DNA from: Halothiobacillus sp.
GTDB taxonomy: Bacteria > Pseudomonadota > Gammaproteobacteria > Halothiobacillales > Halothiobacillaceae
Assembly (NCBI RefSeq): GCF_028710545.1
Contig: NZ_JAQTTX010000001.1
Location: forward strand, 1 to 64,000
Direction: 5' to 3'
Length of the DNA: 64,000 nt
Shown here: positions 36,452-45,881 of the stretch, one piece after another
How positions within the stretch are numbered: the stretch's first letter is position 1
Layout of the letters: the number at the start of each line of letters is the position of its first letter
Position numbers and translations under genes: made by a program
Notes under the pieces: generated by a model
What the model saw: the letters and a program-made list of their open reading frames with translations, nothing else
The model's database searches: none
What the model was told of the DNA's origin: nothing

Positions 36452-36874
36452 TTATTGGTCGTCTTCAAAGGGACGATGGGGTTCAATCACGCAATCGACC
36501 CATGTGTCGTGATTGATCTTGTAAAGATCGTAAATCGTCCATGGGATCAGAATCACGGCCGCAATGGCCCAGATCACAAGATAATAGGTAACGTTGACCG
36601 GGAAGAACACCGCCACCGCCACGGCGGTCCCGGCGACACCATAGAACCGGTAGGCGGCCCACTGGGTATAGTGGCCTACCTTGGGATTTGGGTGATGTTT
36701 GTTCAGCGCGTAAATCAGCATGGACATGCCCGTCCAGAAAATCCCAAGCGGCAGCGGAACGAGAACGGCAACCAGCGTGCCATAATTGAACCACTTGGCG
36801 GCTCTACGCGAGGATGCGCCGGAAACGATTTTTCCTTCTTCTTCGTCTTCGATGGCGTGGATATATTCAGTCAT
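36452..36874 (-). CDS. Small polytopic membrane protein, function unknown
   Basis: The 140-residue product starts with an acidic cytoplasmic segment ([14 protein letters not shown]) and then has three hydrophobic helices: [34 protein letters not shown] and [17 protein letters not shown]. It ends in a polar tail with EPHRPFEDD. No family is recognised. It lies upstream of bioB on the same strand and is divergent from comF with a very short gap. Confidence 0.6.
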   Translation of the reverse strand: MTEYIHAIEDEEEGKIVSGASSRRAAKWFNYGTLVAVLVPLPLGIFWTGMSMLIYALNKHHPNPKVGHYTQWAAYRFYGVAGTAVAVAVFFPVNVTYYLVIWAIAAVILIPWTIYDLYKINHDTWVDCVIEPHRPFEDDQ

Positions 36875-36919
36875 GGGAACAGGCTCCCTTAATATTGGTA
36901 CATGGAGTATGAATGTAGC

Positions 36920-37678
36920 ATGAATCGACTGGCCGGACTAACACGGTTTCTGGTGCCTTCACCCTGCTACCTGTGTGGAACGCCAAGCGTGGAGGACAGC
37001 GGGTTGTGCGCCCGATGTGCCAGCGATTTATCGGCTGATAAGAGAACCCTGCCGCACCGTTGTCCGCAATGCGCGATTCGGGTGAGTGAAGCCGGGCAAC
37101 GTTGCGCCGCGTGCCTGCGGCATCCACCGCATTTCGATTTTGCTGTTGCGGGGCAGGATTTTAACGCAGCAAGCCGATACCTGATTCATCAGTTCAAATA
37201 TCGCAAGGACCCCGGTGTGCTTAATGCGTTGATGCAGCCGCTTTTCTTGTCTATCGAGCAGGCGTATGGCCGGCGTCAAGATGGTCTGCCAAATAACCAA
37301 TTGAAAGACTGGCCGGATGTGTTGATCCCGATGCCCATTCATCCCGAGCGGCGGCAGGTTCGTGGATTCAATCAGGCACGCTTGATTGCCGACCGGATCG
37401 GGCGGCGTTTTGATTTGCCCGTTCATGGAAAGGCGGTAGTGCGTTCCGGGTCCAGCGAATCTCAAAGCGGGTTGTCTGCCATTGATCGCCGCAAAAGCCT
37501 GAAAAACGCCTTCGAGGTCAGGCAGGCTTTGCCCCGGCATGTCGTGATTGTTGATGATGTGATGACGACCGGTAGTTCTGCCGATGCCCTGGCGCATGCC
37601 CTTAAGCGGTCAGGGGTGCGGATGGTCTCCGTCTGGGTATTGGCGCGTACGCCCGCGCCGGGTGATATTCCTCATTGA
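36920..37678 (+). CDS. comF: ComF-family phosphoribosyltransferase-like protein
   Basis: The product is about 252 residues. An N-terminal zinc-ribbon has CYLCGT, CARCASDL, CPQCA and CAACLRHPP, and a type I PRTase domain has the PRPP loop VVIVDDVMTTGSSADALA. FKYRKDPGVL and PIHPERRQVRGFNQARLIA are typical ComF/GntX segments. ComF is needed for DNA uptake in competent bacteria; dprA is also in this window. ATG 36902 is an alternative start. It is divergent from the bioB side, a common arrangement. Confidence 0.88.
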   Translation: MNRLAGLTRFLVPSPCYLCGTPSVEDSGLCARCASDLSADKRTLPHRCPQCAIRVSEAGQRCAACLRHPPHFDFAVAGQDFNAASRYLIHQFKYRKDPGVLNALMQPLFLSIEQAYGRRQDGLPNNQLKDWPDVLIPMPIHPERRQVRGFNQARLIADRIGRRFDLPVHGKAVVRSGSSESQSGLSAIDRRKSLKNAFEVRQALPRHVVIVDDVMTTGSSADALAHALKRSGVRMVSVWVLARTPAPGDIPH

Positions 37679-37871
37679 ACCCCGGCTGCTCCAGTTGTTT
37701 TTCAGTGTGTTCGTGTGCTTGAGTGCCGCCTGTCTTTGAGGTATCATCGCCGCCCTTATTTACTATTGCTTTGAATGCTGCAAAGTCCATGATCATTGTG
37801 GGCCGTTGTGGCGAAAGCGATCGAATCGAACAACCCACGAATTTTATGGGTAAAAACTCAAGGTATCACTC

Positions 37872-38117
37872 ATGAAACCAGACATTCATCCTAATTACCG
37901 TCCTGTCGTGTTTCAGGATCTGGCCTCCGATTTTGCCATGCTGACGCGTTCTACCATTCGCGCCAAAGAGACCATCAAATGGACCGACGGCGAAGAATAT
38001 CCGTTGGTGAAGGTTGAAGTCTCCTCTGCCAGCCACCCGTTCTACACCGGCAAGCGCATGGATTCCAGTACCGCCAAGCAAGTGGATAAATTCCGCAACC
38101 GCTACGGTAAGAAGTAA
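37872..38117 (+). CDS. rpmE2: 50S ribosomal protein L31, type B (zinc-free)
   Basis: The 81-residue protein starts [20 protein letters not shown] and contains [21 protein letters not shown], matching the type B L31 paralogue. It lacks the CxxC zinc motif of type A L31. In other bacteria type B L31 replaces the zinc form under zinc limitation. AAGG stands about nine bases before the start. A strong terminator follows that overlaps the next gene. Confidence 0.93.
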   Translation: MKPDIHPNYRPVVFQDLASDFAMLTRSTIRAKETIKWTDGEEYPLVKVEVSSASHPFYTGKRMDSSTAKQVDKFRNRYGKK

Positions 38118-38136
38118 TTCCGCGCGTTTCGACGCC

Positions 38137-38973
38137 ATGCTCAAAGCGTGTAAAAAGGCACCCCGCTCGATTTGGCTGGGTGCCTTTTTTCTTTTTCTTG
38201 CCAGCGTATTTTCGTCATTCGTATCGGCAGAGGAGCAATGCCCACCGCCAAGAAACGCGATTTCCGCCACGGTGGCTTATGTCGATGATGGCGACACCGT
38301 TCGGCTGACCAATGGCGATCGGGTACGCCTGGCGGGTATCGATGCCCCCGAGGTGGCGCATCCTGCTTATGCTGATCGGGCCGCACGACCTTCAGAGCCA
38401 TTCGGAGATGCCAGCCGTCAGGCATTGATGGCACTGTTGGCAACGTCGCACAACCGATTGCGCGTGCAATATGGCGCTGAGCCCGAAGATCGTTACGGCC
38501 GCAAGCTGGCCTATCTTTATCTTCCTGATGGTAAATCCATTCAGGCTGATCTGGTCGCGCGGGGGCTGGCGATGGCGGTGTACATGCCGCCGAACCTGGC
38601 ACTCGCCGACTGCCTGACTTCAATTGAAAAAACAGCCCGTCATCACCACGCCGGTATCTGGTCGAACAGCGAATATGATCCGGGTATCGCGACGGCCAAA
38701 GGCATCCCGGATGATGTTCAGGGCGCGGCCATCGTTCGCGGCAAGGTGGTCTCGGTGCACCGCAGTCGCAAAAACATATGGATCAATCTGGAAGGCCGGG
38801 TGGCATTGCAGATTTCGGCTCGTGCCTGGGATCAGTTCCGAGGCATTGATTTTTATCGCTGGAAGGGGCGCGAATTGCGCGCGCGCGGCTGGCTGGTGCA
38901 CACCAAAAGTCGCTATGAAGATTGGCGTATGCCGATCGAGTCACCTCGCTCCATCGAGCTCTTGGCGCGATAG
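38137..38973 (+). CDS. Secreted thermonuclease-like (SNase domain) protein
   Basis: The 278-residue protein has an N-terminal signal sequence (KACKKAPRSIWLGAFFLFLA, cleavage near VSA-EEQ) and then a staphylococcal nuclease-like domain. The domain has ATVAYVDDGDTVRLTNGDRVRLAGIDAPE, RVQYGAEPEDRYGRKLAYLYLPDG and VARGLAMAVY; the Arg and Glu pattern agrees with active SNase. A C-terminal extension of about 100 residues follows. The first codons overlap the rpmE2 terminator, so expression may depend on read-through or on an internal start. The ribosome binding site is weak. Confidence 0.8.
   Translation: MLKACKKAPRSIWLGAFFLFLASVFSSFVSAEEQCPPPRNAISATVAYVDDGDTVRLTNGDRVRLAGIDAPEVAHPAYADRAARPSEPFGDASRQALMALLATSHNRLRVQYGAEPEDRYGRKLAYLYLPDGKSIQADLVARGLAMAVYMPPNLALADCLTSIEKTARHHHAGIWSNSEYDPGIATAKGIPDDVQGAAIVRGKVVSVHRSRKNIWINLEGRVALQISARAWDQFRGIDFYRWKGRELRARGWLVHTKSRYEDWRMPIESPRSIELLAR
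38152..38190 (+). terminator. Strong terminator lying inside the SNase signal-peptide codons
   Basis: AAAAAGGCACCC (38152-38163) pairs with GGGTGCCTTTTT (38178-38189) in a 12-pair stem with a 14-base loop and a T-run. It lies 35 bases after the rpmE2 stop but 15 bases inside the next reading frame. Confidence 0.85.
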
Positions 38974-38996
38974 GCCGACGCGCAATCTCTTGAAAA

Positions 38997-39938
38997 TCAG
39001 CTTTGGCCGTGTTCGGCCAGCCAATCGCGCGGACGGAGGAATTCACGATAGAGTTCTGCCTCAGGGCTGTCTGGGGCGGGCGTCCAATCATAACGCCAGC
39101 GTACTTCCGGCGGCATGGACATCAGGATCGATTCAGCGCGGCCGCCCGATTGCAAGCCAAACAGCGTACCCCGATCATAGACGAGGTTGAACTCCACATA
39201 CCGACCGCGTCGATAGAGCTGGAAGTCGCGTTCGCGTTCGCCGTAGGGCGTGTCTTTGCGCTTCGCCACAATCGGCGTGTAGGCGGGCAGGTAATGGTCG
39301 CCAACAGAACGCATCAGGCCGAAGGCCTGCTCGAAATCAATCTGTCCATCGGCGCCGTAATCATCGAAGAATAACCCGCCGACGCCGCGGGGCTCACTGC
39401 GGTGCTTGAGCCAGAAATATTCATCGCACCATTGCTTGAAGCGCGGGTATAACTCATCACCGAATGGCGTGCACGCTGCGCGGGACTGCTCATGCCAATG
39501 CACGGCATCTTCGGCAAAACCATAATACGGCGTGAGATCAAAACCGCCGCCAAACCACCATACCGGCTTTACGCCAGGCTTCTGCGCCTGGAAAAAGCGC
39601 ACATTGGCGTGTGAGGTCGGTGCGTACGGGTTGCGCGGGTGAATAACCAGAGAAACGCCCAAGGCTTCGAAGCTGCCACCGGCAAGGTCGGGGCGGTGCG
39701 CCGTGGCCGAAGGCGGGAGCTTTTGGCCGGTCACATGCGAGAAATTGATACCCGCCCGCTCGAATACCTCACCGCCCTCCAGCACGCGGCCACGCCCCAT
39801 CCCATTGAGCGCTTCGGTTTCGGGGCGCTGCCAGTCGTCGTTTAGAAAACGGGTGGTGGATTCGAAGGCTTCAAGCCCGGATACGATCCGGTCCTGCAGG
39901 TCGATGAGATAGTCGCGAACGCGTTGAATGTCGGGCAT
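38997..39938 (-). CDS. hemF: Oxygen-dependent coproporphyrinogen III oxidase
   Basis: The 313-residue enzyme converts coproporphyrinogen III to protoporphyrinogen IX with O2. Visible motifs are [64 protein letters not shown] and [23 protein letters not shown] 39938 gives the usual length. The O2-dependent form indicates an aerobic or microaerobic life. It is convergent with the SNase gene, with a 23-base gap. Confidence 0.95.
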   Translation of the reverse strand: MPDIQRVRDYLIDLQDRIVSGLEAFESTTRFLNDDWQRPETEALNGMGRGRVLEGGEVFERAGINFSHVTGQKLPPSATAHRPDLAGGSFEALGVSLVIHPRNPYAPTSHANVRFFQAQKPGVKPVWWFGGGFDLTPYYGFAEDAVHWHEQSRAACTPFGDELYPRFKQWCDEYFWLKHRSEPRGVGGLFFDDYGADGQIDFEQAFGLMRSVGDHYLPAYTPIVAKRKDTPYGERERDFQLYRRGRYVEFNLVYDRGTLFGLQSGGRAESILMSMPPEVRWRYDWTPAPDSPEAELYREFLRPRDWLAEHGQS

Positions 39939-40094
39939 GGTGATTTGTCTCGTGATGTGTCCGCGCGCTGCGCGTGACATGGGCCGAAATCATGGGTCGA
40001 GGGAGGCGGCGGATTATAGCAGGTCGGGCGGACGCACTTGCATGGCTGGCGGGGTTGCTTCGGTCCCGCATGAGCGGGGACTACTATGGTCGGG

Positions 40095-41084
40095 TTAATC
40101 CACCGCTCCGGCGGGAACACCCTGCACGCAATTCCGCCCCGAAGCTTTTGCACTGTAAAGCGCTTTGTCTGCGTTGATCAGTAAGTCCTTGAAGGAAAAG
40201 TGCTCGGGTGACAGTGCAGCAAAACCGATGCTGACGGTGAAGTGCAGTGGGGCGCCGTCCTCAAGCATGATGGATTGTGCGGCGATGGTTTGTCTCAAAC
40301 GTTCTGCCATTTCTTTTGCGGTACCGATGTCGGCCTCGGGCAGAATGAGAGCGAACTCCTCCCCGCCGATACGCCCCACGGTGTCGACGCTGCCACGAAC
40401 GCTGTGCACGCAGGCTTCGGCGACGGCGCAGATTACCTGATCACCCATGGGGTGCCCCCAGGTGTCATTGATCTGTTTGAACAGGTCGATATCCACCATG
40501 AGCAGAGCGAGCTGATGTCTCAGTCGGATGGCCCTTTGGACTTCGACTTCACCGGTGTCCATGATTTGGCGTCGGTTGGCGATCCCGGTTAGAGGGTCAC
40601 TGGTTGCCAATGACTGCAGCATGAAGTTCATCTTTTCGAGCAGAACATTCTGCTCAGACAGGCGGCGGTTGATGTTAATCAGTTCATCTTCCTTGCGTTT
40701 GCGGTCATCGATATTGAACGTTACGCCGATGAACCGTCGTCCCGGATTTTTGCCATCCCGATCCATGACCTTGCCGTAATTGGCATACCAGACCCAGTCA
40801 CCATGCTTTGCACGGATTCTGAACTCACACCGATAGGTGGCGGTTTTGCCACTCAGGTGATCTTCGACCGCCTGCTTGAGGATCGAAACATCATCAGGGT
40901 GGATGATCTTGAAGATCTCATCGATGCAGTAGGCCCCTTCGTGTTCGTCATAACCGAGTTCGGAGAATATCTTGTGAACCTTGCAGACTACCTCGCCGCT
41001 GACCAGGTCGTTTTCCCAGAGATCGAGTCCGGCTGCTTCAAGTGCGAGAGCCAGTCGTTCCTTGTTGATGTCTGCTTCTTCCAT
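40095..41084 (-). CDS. PAS-GGDEF diguanylate cyclase
   Basis: The product, about 329 residues, has a PAS domain (about 20-135, with CEFRIRAKHGDWVWYANYGKV and a PAC-like FIGVTFNIDDRK), a linker coil and a GGDEF domain. The GGDEF domain has DPLTGIANRR, VDIDLFKQINDTWGHPMGD and the active-site RIGGEEFALILP. GGEEF is a catalytically competent form, so it should make cyclic di-GMP in response to a PAS signal. It begins seven bases after the DUF917 gene, so the two are probably co-transcribed. It lacks membrane helices. Confidence 0.88.
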   Translation of the reverse strand: MEEADINKERLALALEAAGLDLWENDLVSGEVVCKVHKIFSELGYDEHEGAYCIDEIFKIIHPDDVSILKQAVEDHLSGKTATYRCEFRIRAKHGDWVWYANYGKVMDRDGKNPGRRFIGVTFNIDDRKRKEDELININRRLSEQNVLLEKMNFMLQSLATSDPLTGIANRRQIMDTGEVEVQRAIRLRHQLALLMVDIDLFKQINDTWGHPMGDQVICAVAEACVHSVRGSVDTVGRIGGEEFALILPEADIGTAKEMAERLRQTIAAQSIMLEDGAPLHFTVSIGFAALSPEHFSFKDLLINADKALYSAKASGRNCVQGVPAGAVD

Positions 41085-41091
41085 AGGGGCT

Positions 41092-42273
41092 TCAGCTCGG
41101 GTTGGGCAATTTACCGGCATAGCCGATATTTCGCAGTAAAGCGGCAAAGGATGAAACAACCCCTTGGGCCGAATAAAACGCTTCCGCTGCCTCTACCTTG
41201 ATGACGCTGACCATCTTCCCGGTGCTCGAGCCCGTGGTGGTGTCGAAGTAAACGGCCAGATCGCTTTCTGCATTGGAAAATCCGCATCCTGTACTTTCCG
41301 AGTAGTAGCAAATGGAATCCGGCGCGATGATGTCCGGCTCATTGCTCATGCTCGAATACATGATCAGATTTTCGTTCAGGTTGTAGATGTAATGGGTTTC
41401 GGTGCTGTCAGCTTGGTTCTGAGCATTGTCCAGGCGAATGACTCCGGTATCCATAGACGCACTGGTTGTTGATTGCGTAACATCGGTTATGAAGAAGTTG
41501 GTTGCAACCGCACTGGCCGTGCGACCGGTCAGTGAACAGATCTCTGTGACAACATCGGCCGTTGACGGTGGCGTGGGCGATTGGATCAGATACTTACCTA
41601 GAGCCCAAGCCTGTGACAGTGTGTTCTTAATGTAATTGCCCGCCAAAGCGTAATTGTTCCCCGCGTTTGATGGCCATAACGCGATGCCTGAAAAACTTCC
41701 GAAGGCGGAAACAATCCCCCCGGCCAGTGTTTCAGTTTGTGCTGCGGTTGTTGCCGAGAGTACGGCGGATTGAACATCGGCGGATTCGGAGGCATCGTTG
41801 GCCAAAGCGCAAGGACTCGACGCCATCGCGCCGCTGTATGTTGTTTGTGGTAACTCCGGTACTGCCCGTCCAGCCCCATCGCCATCCACTACCCAGTCGA
41901 TGGCGTTGCCGGACAGGGCCGCAGCGATCAAGGGGATGAGGGCGTTGATCGGACCGACTTCAACCGGTATGACGCATCCAAGTGTGCTTCCGGTCGAGTC
42001 CTGATAGAGCGCAACCGTATTAATGATGGCGTTTTCAATATCGGCCAGTGTCAGCGCTTCTGCCGCATCGGGTGAGCCCATTAATGCCAGAACGCAGCAG
42101 TCTGTCGCTCCATCGTATGGTTTGACGGATACGGCGCCAGTCCAACCGCTCGCCGCGATCTCATCCAATATGCTGACCGCATCCTCGTAACTGCCCCCGC
42201 CACCACTGGCCAGAATGGCTGCGCCTGCAGCGATGCAACGGAAGTCCTCTATGCCGTAACTGCTGGTGGTCAC
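41092..42273 (-). CDS. DUF917 domain protein
   Basis: The 393-residue product resembles the DUF917 family (related to S-methyl-thiohydantoin desulfurase and hydantoinase-like proteins). It starts with EDFRCIAAGAAILASGGGGSYEDA, the Gly-rich hallmark, then ENAIINTV and CVIPVEVGPINALIPLIAAAL. The rest is unusually rich in Ser, Thr and Ala. It starts at GTG 42273 with AAGGAG six bases upstream. The substrate is unknown. It is paired with a cyclic di-GMP synthase, which is not a usual neighbour for this family. Confidence 0.65.
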   Translation of the reverse strand: MTTSSYGIEDFRCIAAGAAILASGGGGSYEDAVSILDEIAASGWTGAVSVKPYDGATDCCVLALMGSPDAAEALTLADIENAIINTVALYQDSTGSTLGCVIPVEVGPINALIPLIAAALSGNAIDWVVDGDGAGRAVPELPQTTYSGAMASSPCALANDASESADVQSAVLSATTAAQTETLAGGIVSAFGSFSGIALWPSNAGNNYALAGNYIKNTLSQAWALGKYLIQSPTPPSTADVVTEICSLTGRTASAVATNFFITDVTQSTTSASMDTGVIRLDNAQNQADSTETHYIYNLNENLIMYSSMSNEPDIIAPDSICYYSESTGCGFSNAESDLAVYFDTTTGSSTGKMVSVIKVEAAEAFYSAQGVVSSFAALLRNIGYAGKLPNPS

Positions 42274-42555
42274 TTCATACTCCTTGTTCTCTGCAGGATT
42301 TCAGTCACAAATTCCGAGCGGACACAGTTCCAGCTGCGCCGTGACGGTCTTCCAATAACCATGTAGTTCGATTGGCTGAGCGTACCCTATAGTAATGTGC
42401 GCTGGCTAGCGGTCTGTTCGGTGCAGGGAAGAGTTGTATTTATCCTGACTGGATAGGGGGTTATCGGTTGAGGTTACCGTTGTTGAAGCCATGTAGGGGG
42501 GTATTCGGAGTCAGGCTTCAAGCACTCTTGTTGGCATGCATGTTCTCGTGTGACG
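42274..42555. other. Intergenic stretch between tsaC and DUF917 genes
   Basis: No gene, strong hairpin or known motif was recognised. It must contain the promoter of the DUF917-GGDEF pair and the end of the tsaC transcript. Confidence 0.5.
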
Positions 42556-43113
42556 TTAACGTCTTAGCCAGTCTCCAGTGCGCCAGTGTCGGATCGGGGT
42601 GGGTTGGGCTTGTGTATCGACCGGGCCGGTCAAAATCCCTTCGAGCCGATCATCGAAATATCGCCGAACGGCCAGAGCACTGCGCGCAGGTGGACGCTGT
42701 GCGGGATTTGCACTGGTGGACACGATGGCGGTGTTGGCTGCTTGGGCGAGGGCTGCAGCGACGGGGTGCGCGGTGACGCGGACAGCCACTTCATCCCGCC
42801 CGCCGGTAATCCAGTCCGGGGTGTTCTGACTGGCCGGCACCACCCAGGTGGATGGCCCGGGCCAATGGGCACTGATCCTGGCCAGTTCTTCTGAGGATAA
42901 CGATATCCACGGGTGGATCTGCTCGAGGTTGGCGGCGAGTAGAATCAGGCCCTTGCGCCAGTCCCGCTGCTTGAGCGTCAGTATCCGCTCGACGGCGATC
43001 TCATCCAGCGGGTCGCAGCCCAGGCCGAATACCGCTTCGGTGGGATAGGCGATCACGCCGCCTTGAGAGACGATCTGGCCGGTAAGGCGAAGGCGAAAGG
43101 GGCTGTTGTGCAT
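42556..43113 (-). CDS. tsaC: L-threonylcarbamoyladenylate synthase (TsaC/YrdC)
   Basis: This 185-residue YrdC-fold enzyme makes threonylcarbamoyl-AMP for the t6A37 tRNA modification. Characteristic parts are GGVIAYPTEAVFGLGCDP, LTLKQRDWRKGLILLAAN, HWPGPSTWVVPA, DEVAVRVTAHPVA and AIVSTSANPAQRPPA. The length is that of the short TsaC form without a Sua5 domain. It lies downstream of topA on the same strand, a common order with smg and dprA. Confidence 0.93.
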   Translation of the reverse strand: MHNSPFRLRLTGQIVSQGGVIAYPTEAVFGLGCDPLDEIAVERILTLKQRDWRKGLILLAANLEQIHPWISLSSEELARISAHWPGPSTWVVPASQNTPDWITGGRDEVAVRVTAHPVAAALAQAANTAIVSTSANPAQRPPARSALAVRRYFDDRLEGILTGPVDTQAQPTPIRHWRTGDWLRR

Positions 43114-43177
43114 GATGAATTCGGTGATTGGGCTGGGTCAAATCATCTAATGCGCCAGGTTTTGGGCGCTTGCGCCC

Positions 43178-45682
43178 TTATTCCGACTCGGGTGCGGCAG
43201 GTTTTTTGCTGCGGGTAGTGGTCGCCTTTTTTGCCGGAGTTTTCTTTGCAGGCGCATCCATATCGGTCGCGCTGGCCTTTTTGACGCGCGTCGTTGTCGA
43301 TTTCTTGGCTGTTGTTTTTGCGGTTGTCGCTTTTGGAGCGGCTGTTTTCTTGGTCGTCGTTTTCGCAGCGGTTTTGCCGCGCGCCGATTTCTTTTCGGGT
43401 GCGGCGGCAAGCAAGGCGACGCACTCGTCCAGTGTCAGGGATTTTGGATCCTTGTCCTTGGGGATTTTGGCGTTCTTTTTGCCGTCGGTTATGTAGGGGC
43501 CGTAGCGACCGTTTTGCACTGACACACCGTTATCAAACTGGGTGATGTAGCGATTCTTCTCGGCGAGTTTTTTGATCTCGATGATTTCGAGCGCGCGGGG
43601 CAATTCGATGGTGTACGGATCGTCATCCTTGCCCAGCGATGCGTACATCTTGCCGAATTTCACGAAGGGGCCGAAGCGGCCGATGGCAACCTCGACTGGT
43701 TCGCCTTCCGGGGTTTCCCCCAGATGTCTTGGCAGTTGAAACAGATCCAGCGCTTCATCCAGCGTGATGGTGGCAATGCTCTGGCTGCGCTTGAGCGAAG
43801 CGAACTTGGGCTTTTCCTCGTCGTCCTTGGTGCCGATCTGGGCGAAGGGGCCGAATCGCCCGAGCCGGACGGAGACGGGTTTGCCCGATTTGGGATCGAT
43901 TCCCAGTTCACGCCCCTGGGCGGCCTCCTGCCGGGTGACATTCTCATTGGTGTGCTCGACGCGGTCATGGAAGGGCGTCCAGAACTCGCGCATCAATGGC
44001 ACCCAATCGCGCTCGCCGCGGGATACGGCATCCAGGTCGTCTTCCAGCTTGGCGGTGAATTCGTAATCGACGATGTCGCGGAAGTAATCGGTCAGAAAGC
44101 CATTGACGACGCGGCCCATATCGGTGGGTTTGAAGCGTCTCTGGTCGAGCAGCACGTATTCGCGCGCCTGAAGTGTGGAGATGATGCTGGCATAGGTCGA
44201 AGGGCGACCGATACCGTACTCTTCCAGCGTTTTGACCAGACTTGCCTCGGTAAAGCGCGGTGGTGGCTCGGTGAAGTGCTGGTCGGCCGCGATGTCGTTC
44301 AGGGCGATCTTGTCGCCTACGGCCAACGGCGGCAGACGGCGATCCTCGTCATTGTCTCCGGACGTATCGTCTTCATCCTCGCGATAAAGCGCGATGAAGC
44401 CAGGGAATTTGAGGGTGGAGCCATTGGCGCGGAAGCTATGCTGATCATTGACCGCGAGATCGACAGAAACCTGATCGTAGACAGCCGGTGTCATTTGCGA
44501 AGCGACTGCGCGCTTGAAAATCATTTCATACAGGCGGAACTGATCCTTGTTCAGGAACGCGCGTACCGATTCGGGGGTATTCGCTGCTGAAGTCGGACGG
44601 ATGGCCTCATGCGCTTCCTGCGCGTTTTTGGATTTGGTCTTGTAGCGGTTCGCGTTGGCGGGAAGGTAGGCTGCACCGTACTTCTCGCCGATATGTGCCC
44701 GAATCTCCGTGAGCGCGTCCTCGGAGAGCGTCACGGCATCGGTTCGCATGTAGGTAATCAAGCCCACGGCGCCCGCGCCGATGTCGACACCTTCGTACAA
44801 CTCCTGAGCCAGGCGCATGACGCGCGATGCGGAGAGCCCCAGTTTGCGAACCCCTTCCTGCTGGAGCGTCGAGGTGGTAAATGGCGGTGCCGGGTTGCGC
44901 TTGCGTTCGCGTTTTTCCACCGAGCGGACGGTGAGCGTGCCGGCGGCGGCTTCGAGGATCCGGCTGCGTGCGGATTGCGCGTCCGTTTCGTTGGTCAGGG
45001 TGAATTGTTCGACCTTTTGCCCGTCCAGTGTCAGCAGGCGCGCATTGAATCGACTCTTTTCGGCAGCCCGATCGGCCTGGCAGTCGGCGAGAATGGTCCA
45101 GTATTCCTGCGGGGTGAACGCCTCGATTTCGGCCTCGCGTTCGACGATCAGGCGCAGGGCGGGGCTTTGCACACGTCCGGCGGATAGCCCCGGATTGATC
45201 TTTTTCCACAAGAGCGGCGAGAGGTTGAAGCCCACGAGATAATCGAGCGCGCGGCGTGCCTGCTGGGCATTGATCAGATCGATGGAAAGATCACGAGGAT
45301 GCGCGACCGCTTCCTGTACCGCTTTTTTGGTGATTTCGTAGAACACCACCCGTTGCGCCGTCTTGTTCTTCAGCAAGCCTGCTTCCGCCAAGAGTTCGCG
45401 CAAGTGCCAGGAAATGGCCTCGCCTTCGCGATCGGGGTCGGTTGCGAGCAGGAGGGTGTCGGCTGATTTCAGTGCCTTTTTAATGGCATCGACGTGGCGA
45501 ATGTTCTTTTCGATCAGCGCGTAGCTCATCGCAAAGTCGTGCGCTGTATCCACAGCGCCGTCTTTGGGGATCAGGTCGCGCACATGGCCATAGGACGCGA
45601 GTACCTCGTAGCCGGGGCCGAGGTATTTCTTAATGGTTTTCGCCTTGGCGGGCGACTCAACGATAACAAGCGTTTGGCTCAT
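43178..45682 (-). CDS. topA: DNA topoisomerase I
   Basis: The 834-residue type IA topoisomerase relaxes negative supercoils. The TOPRIM domain begins TLVIVESPAKAKTIKKYLG, with ATDPDREGEAISWHL. The active-site Tyr lies in VGLITYMRTDAVTL, and NAQEAHEAIRPT follows. The C-terminal part has topoisomerase repeats (RFGPFVKFGKMYASLG, NGRYGPYITDGKKNAKIP) instead of Cys4 zinc fingers, then a Lys/Thr/Ala-rich tail of about 70 residues that likely binds DNA. Confidence 0.97.
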   Translation of the reverse strand: MSQTLVIVESPAKAKTIKKYLGPGYEVLASYGHVRDLIPKDGAVDTAHDFAMSYALIEKNIRHVDAIKKALKSADTLLLATDPDREGEAISWHLRELLAEAGLLKNKTAQRVVFYEITKKAVQEAVAHPRDLSIDLINAQQARRALDYLVGFNLSPLLWKKINPGLSAGRVQSPALRLIVEREAEIEAFTPQEYWTILADCQADRAAEKSRFNARLLTLDGQKVEQFTLTNETDAQSARSRILEAAAGTLTVRSVEKRERKRNPAPPFTTSTLQQEGVRKLGLSASRVMRLAQELYEGVDIGAGAVGLITYMRTDAVTLSEDALTEIRAHIGEKYGAAYLPANANRYKTKSKNAQEAHEAIRPTSAANTPESVRAFLNKDQFRLYEMIFKRAVASQMTPAVYDQVSVDLAVNDQHSFRANGSTLKFPGFIALYREDEDDTSGDNDEDRRLPPLAVGDKIALNDIAADQHFTEPPPRFTEASLVKTLEEYGIGRPSTYASIISTLQAREYVLLDQRRFKPTDMGRVVNGFLTDYFRDIVDYEFTAKLEDDLDAVSRGERDWVPLMREFWTPFHDRVEHTNENVTRQEAAQGRELGIDPKSGKPVSVRLGRFGPFAQIGTKDDEEKPKFASLKRSQSIATITLDEALDLFQLPRHLGETPEGEPVEVAIGRFGPFVKFGKMYASLGKDDDPYTIELPRALEIIEIKKLAEKNRYITQFDNGVSVQNGRYGPYITDGKKNAKIPKDKDPKSLTLDECVALLAAAPEKKSARGKTAAKTTTKKTAAPKATTAKTTAKKSTTTRVKKASATDMDAPAKKTPAKKATTTRSKKPAAPESE

Positions 45683-45765
45683 AGGGACTCGGCGATCTTA
45701 AGGATGCTAATCAGGTGTATTAAGAAATCTCTGCAAGAATCAATCCATGGCTTCGTGCTGAAACA

Positions 45766-45792
45766 CCCGTGCCGATAAACGCCCGGCACGGG
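45766..45792. repeat. Hairpin between smg and topA
   Basis: CCCGTGCCG (45766-45774) pairs with CGGCACGGG (45784-45792). A second stem, GCAGGGC GTCGAT GCCCTGC, lies near 45824-45843. Neither has a clear T-run. They could shape the smg-topA message or end the smg transcript. Confidence 0.5.
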
Positions 45793-45881
45793 CAATCAAT
45801 TCAATGACTTGCATCATTGAGCGGCAGGGCGTCGATGCCCTGCGCGGGAAGATCTGTATTTGTGCAGACCTCCGCTAAAAA

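Noticed and set aside
36409-36486. Longer biotin synthase from a TTG at 36486
   Set aside because: It would overlap the neighbouring membrane protein gene and adds residues not typical of BioB.
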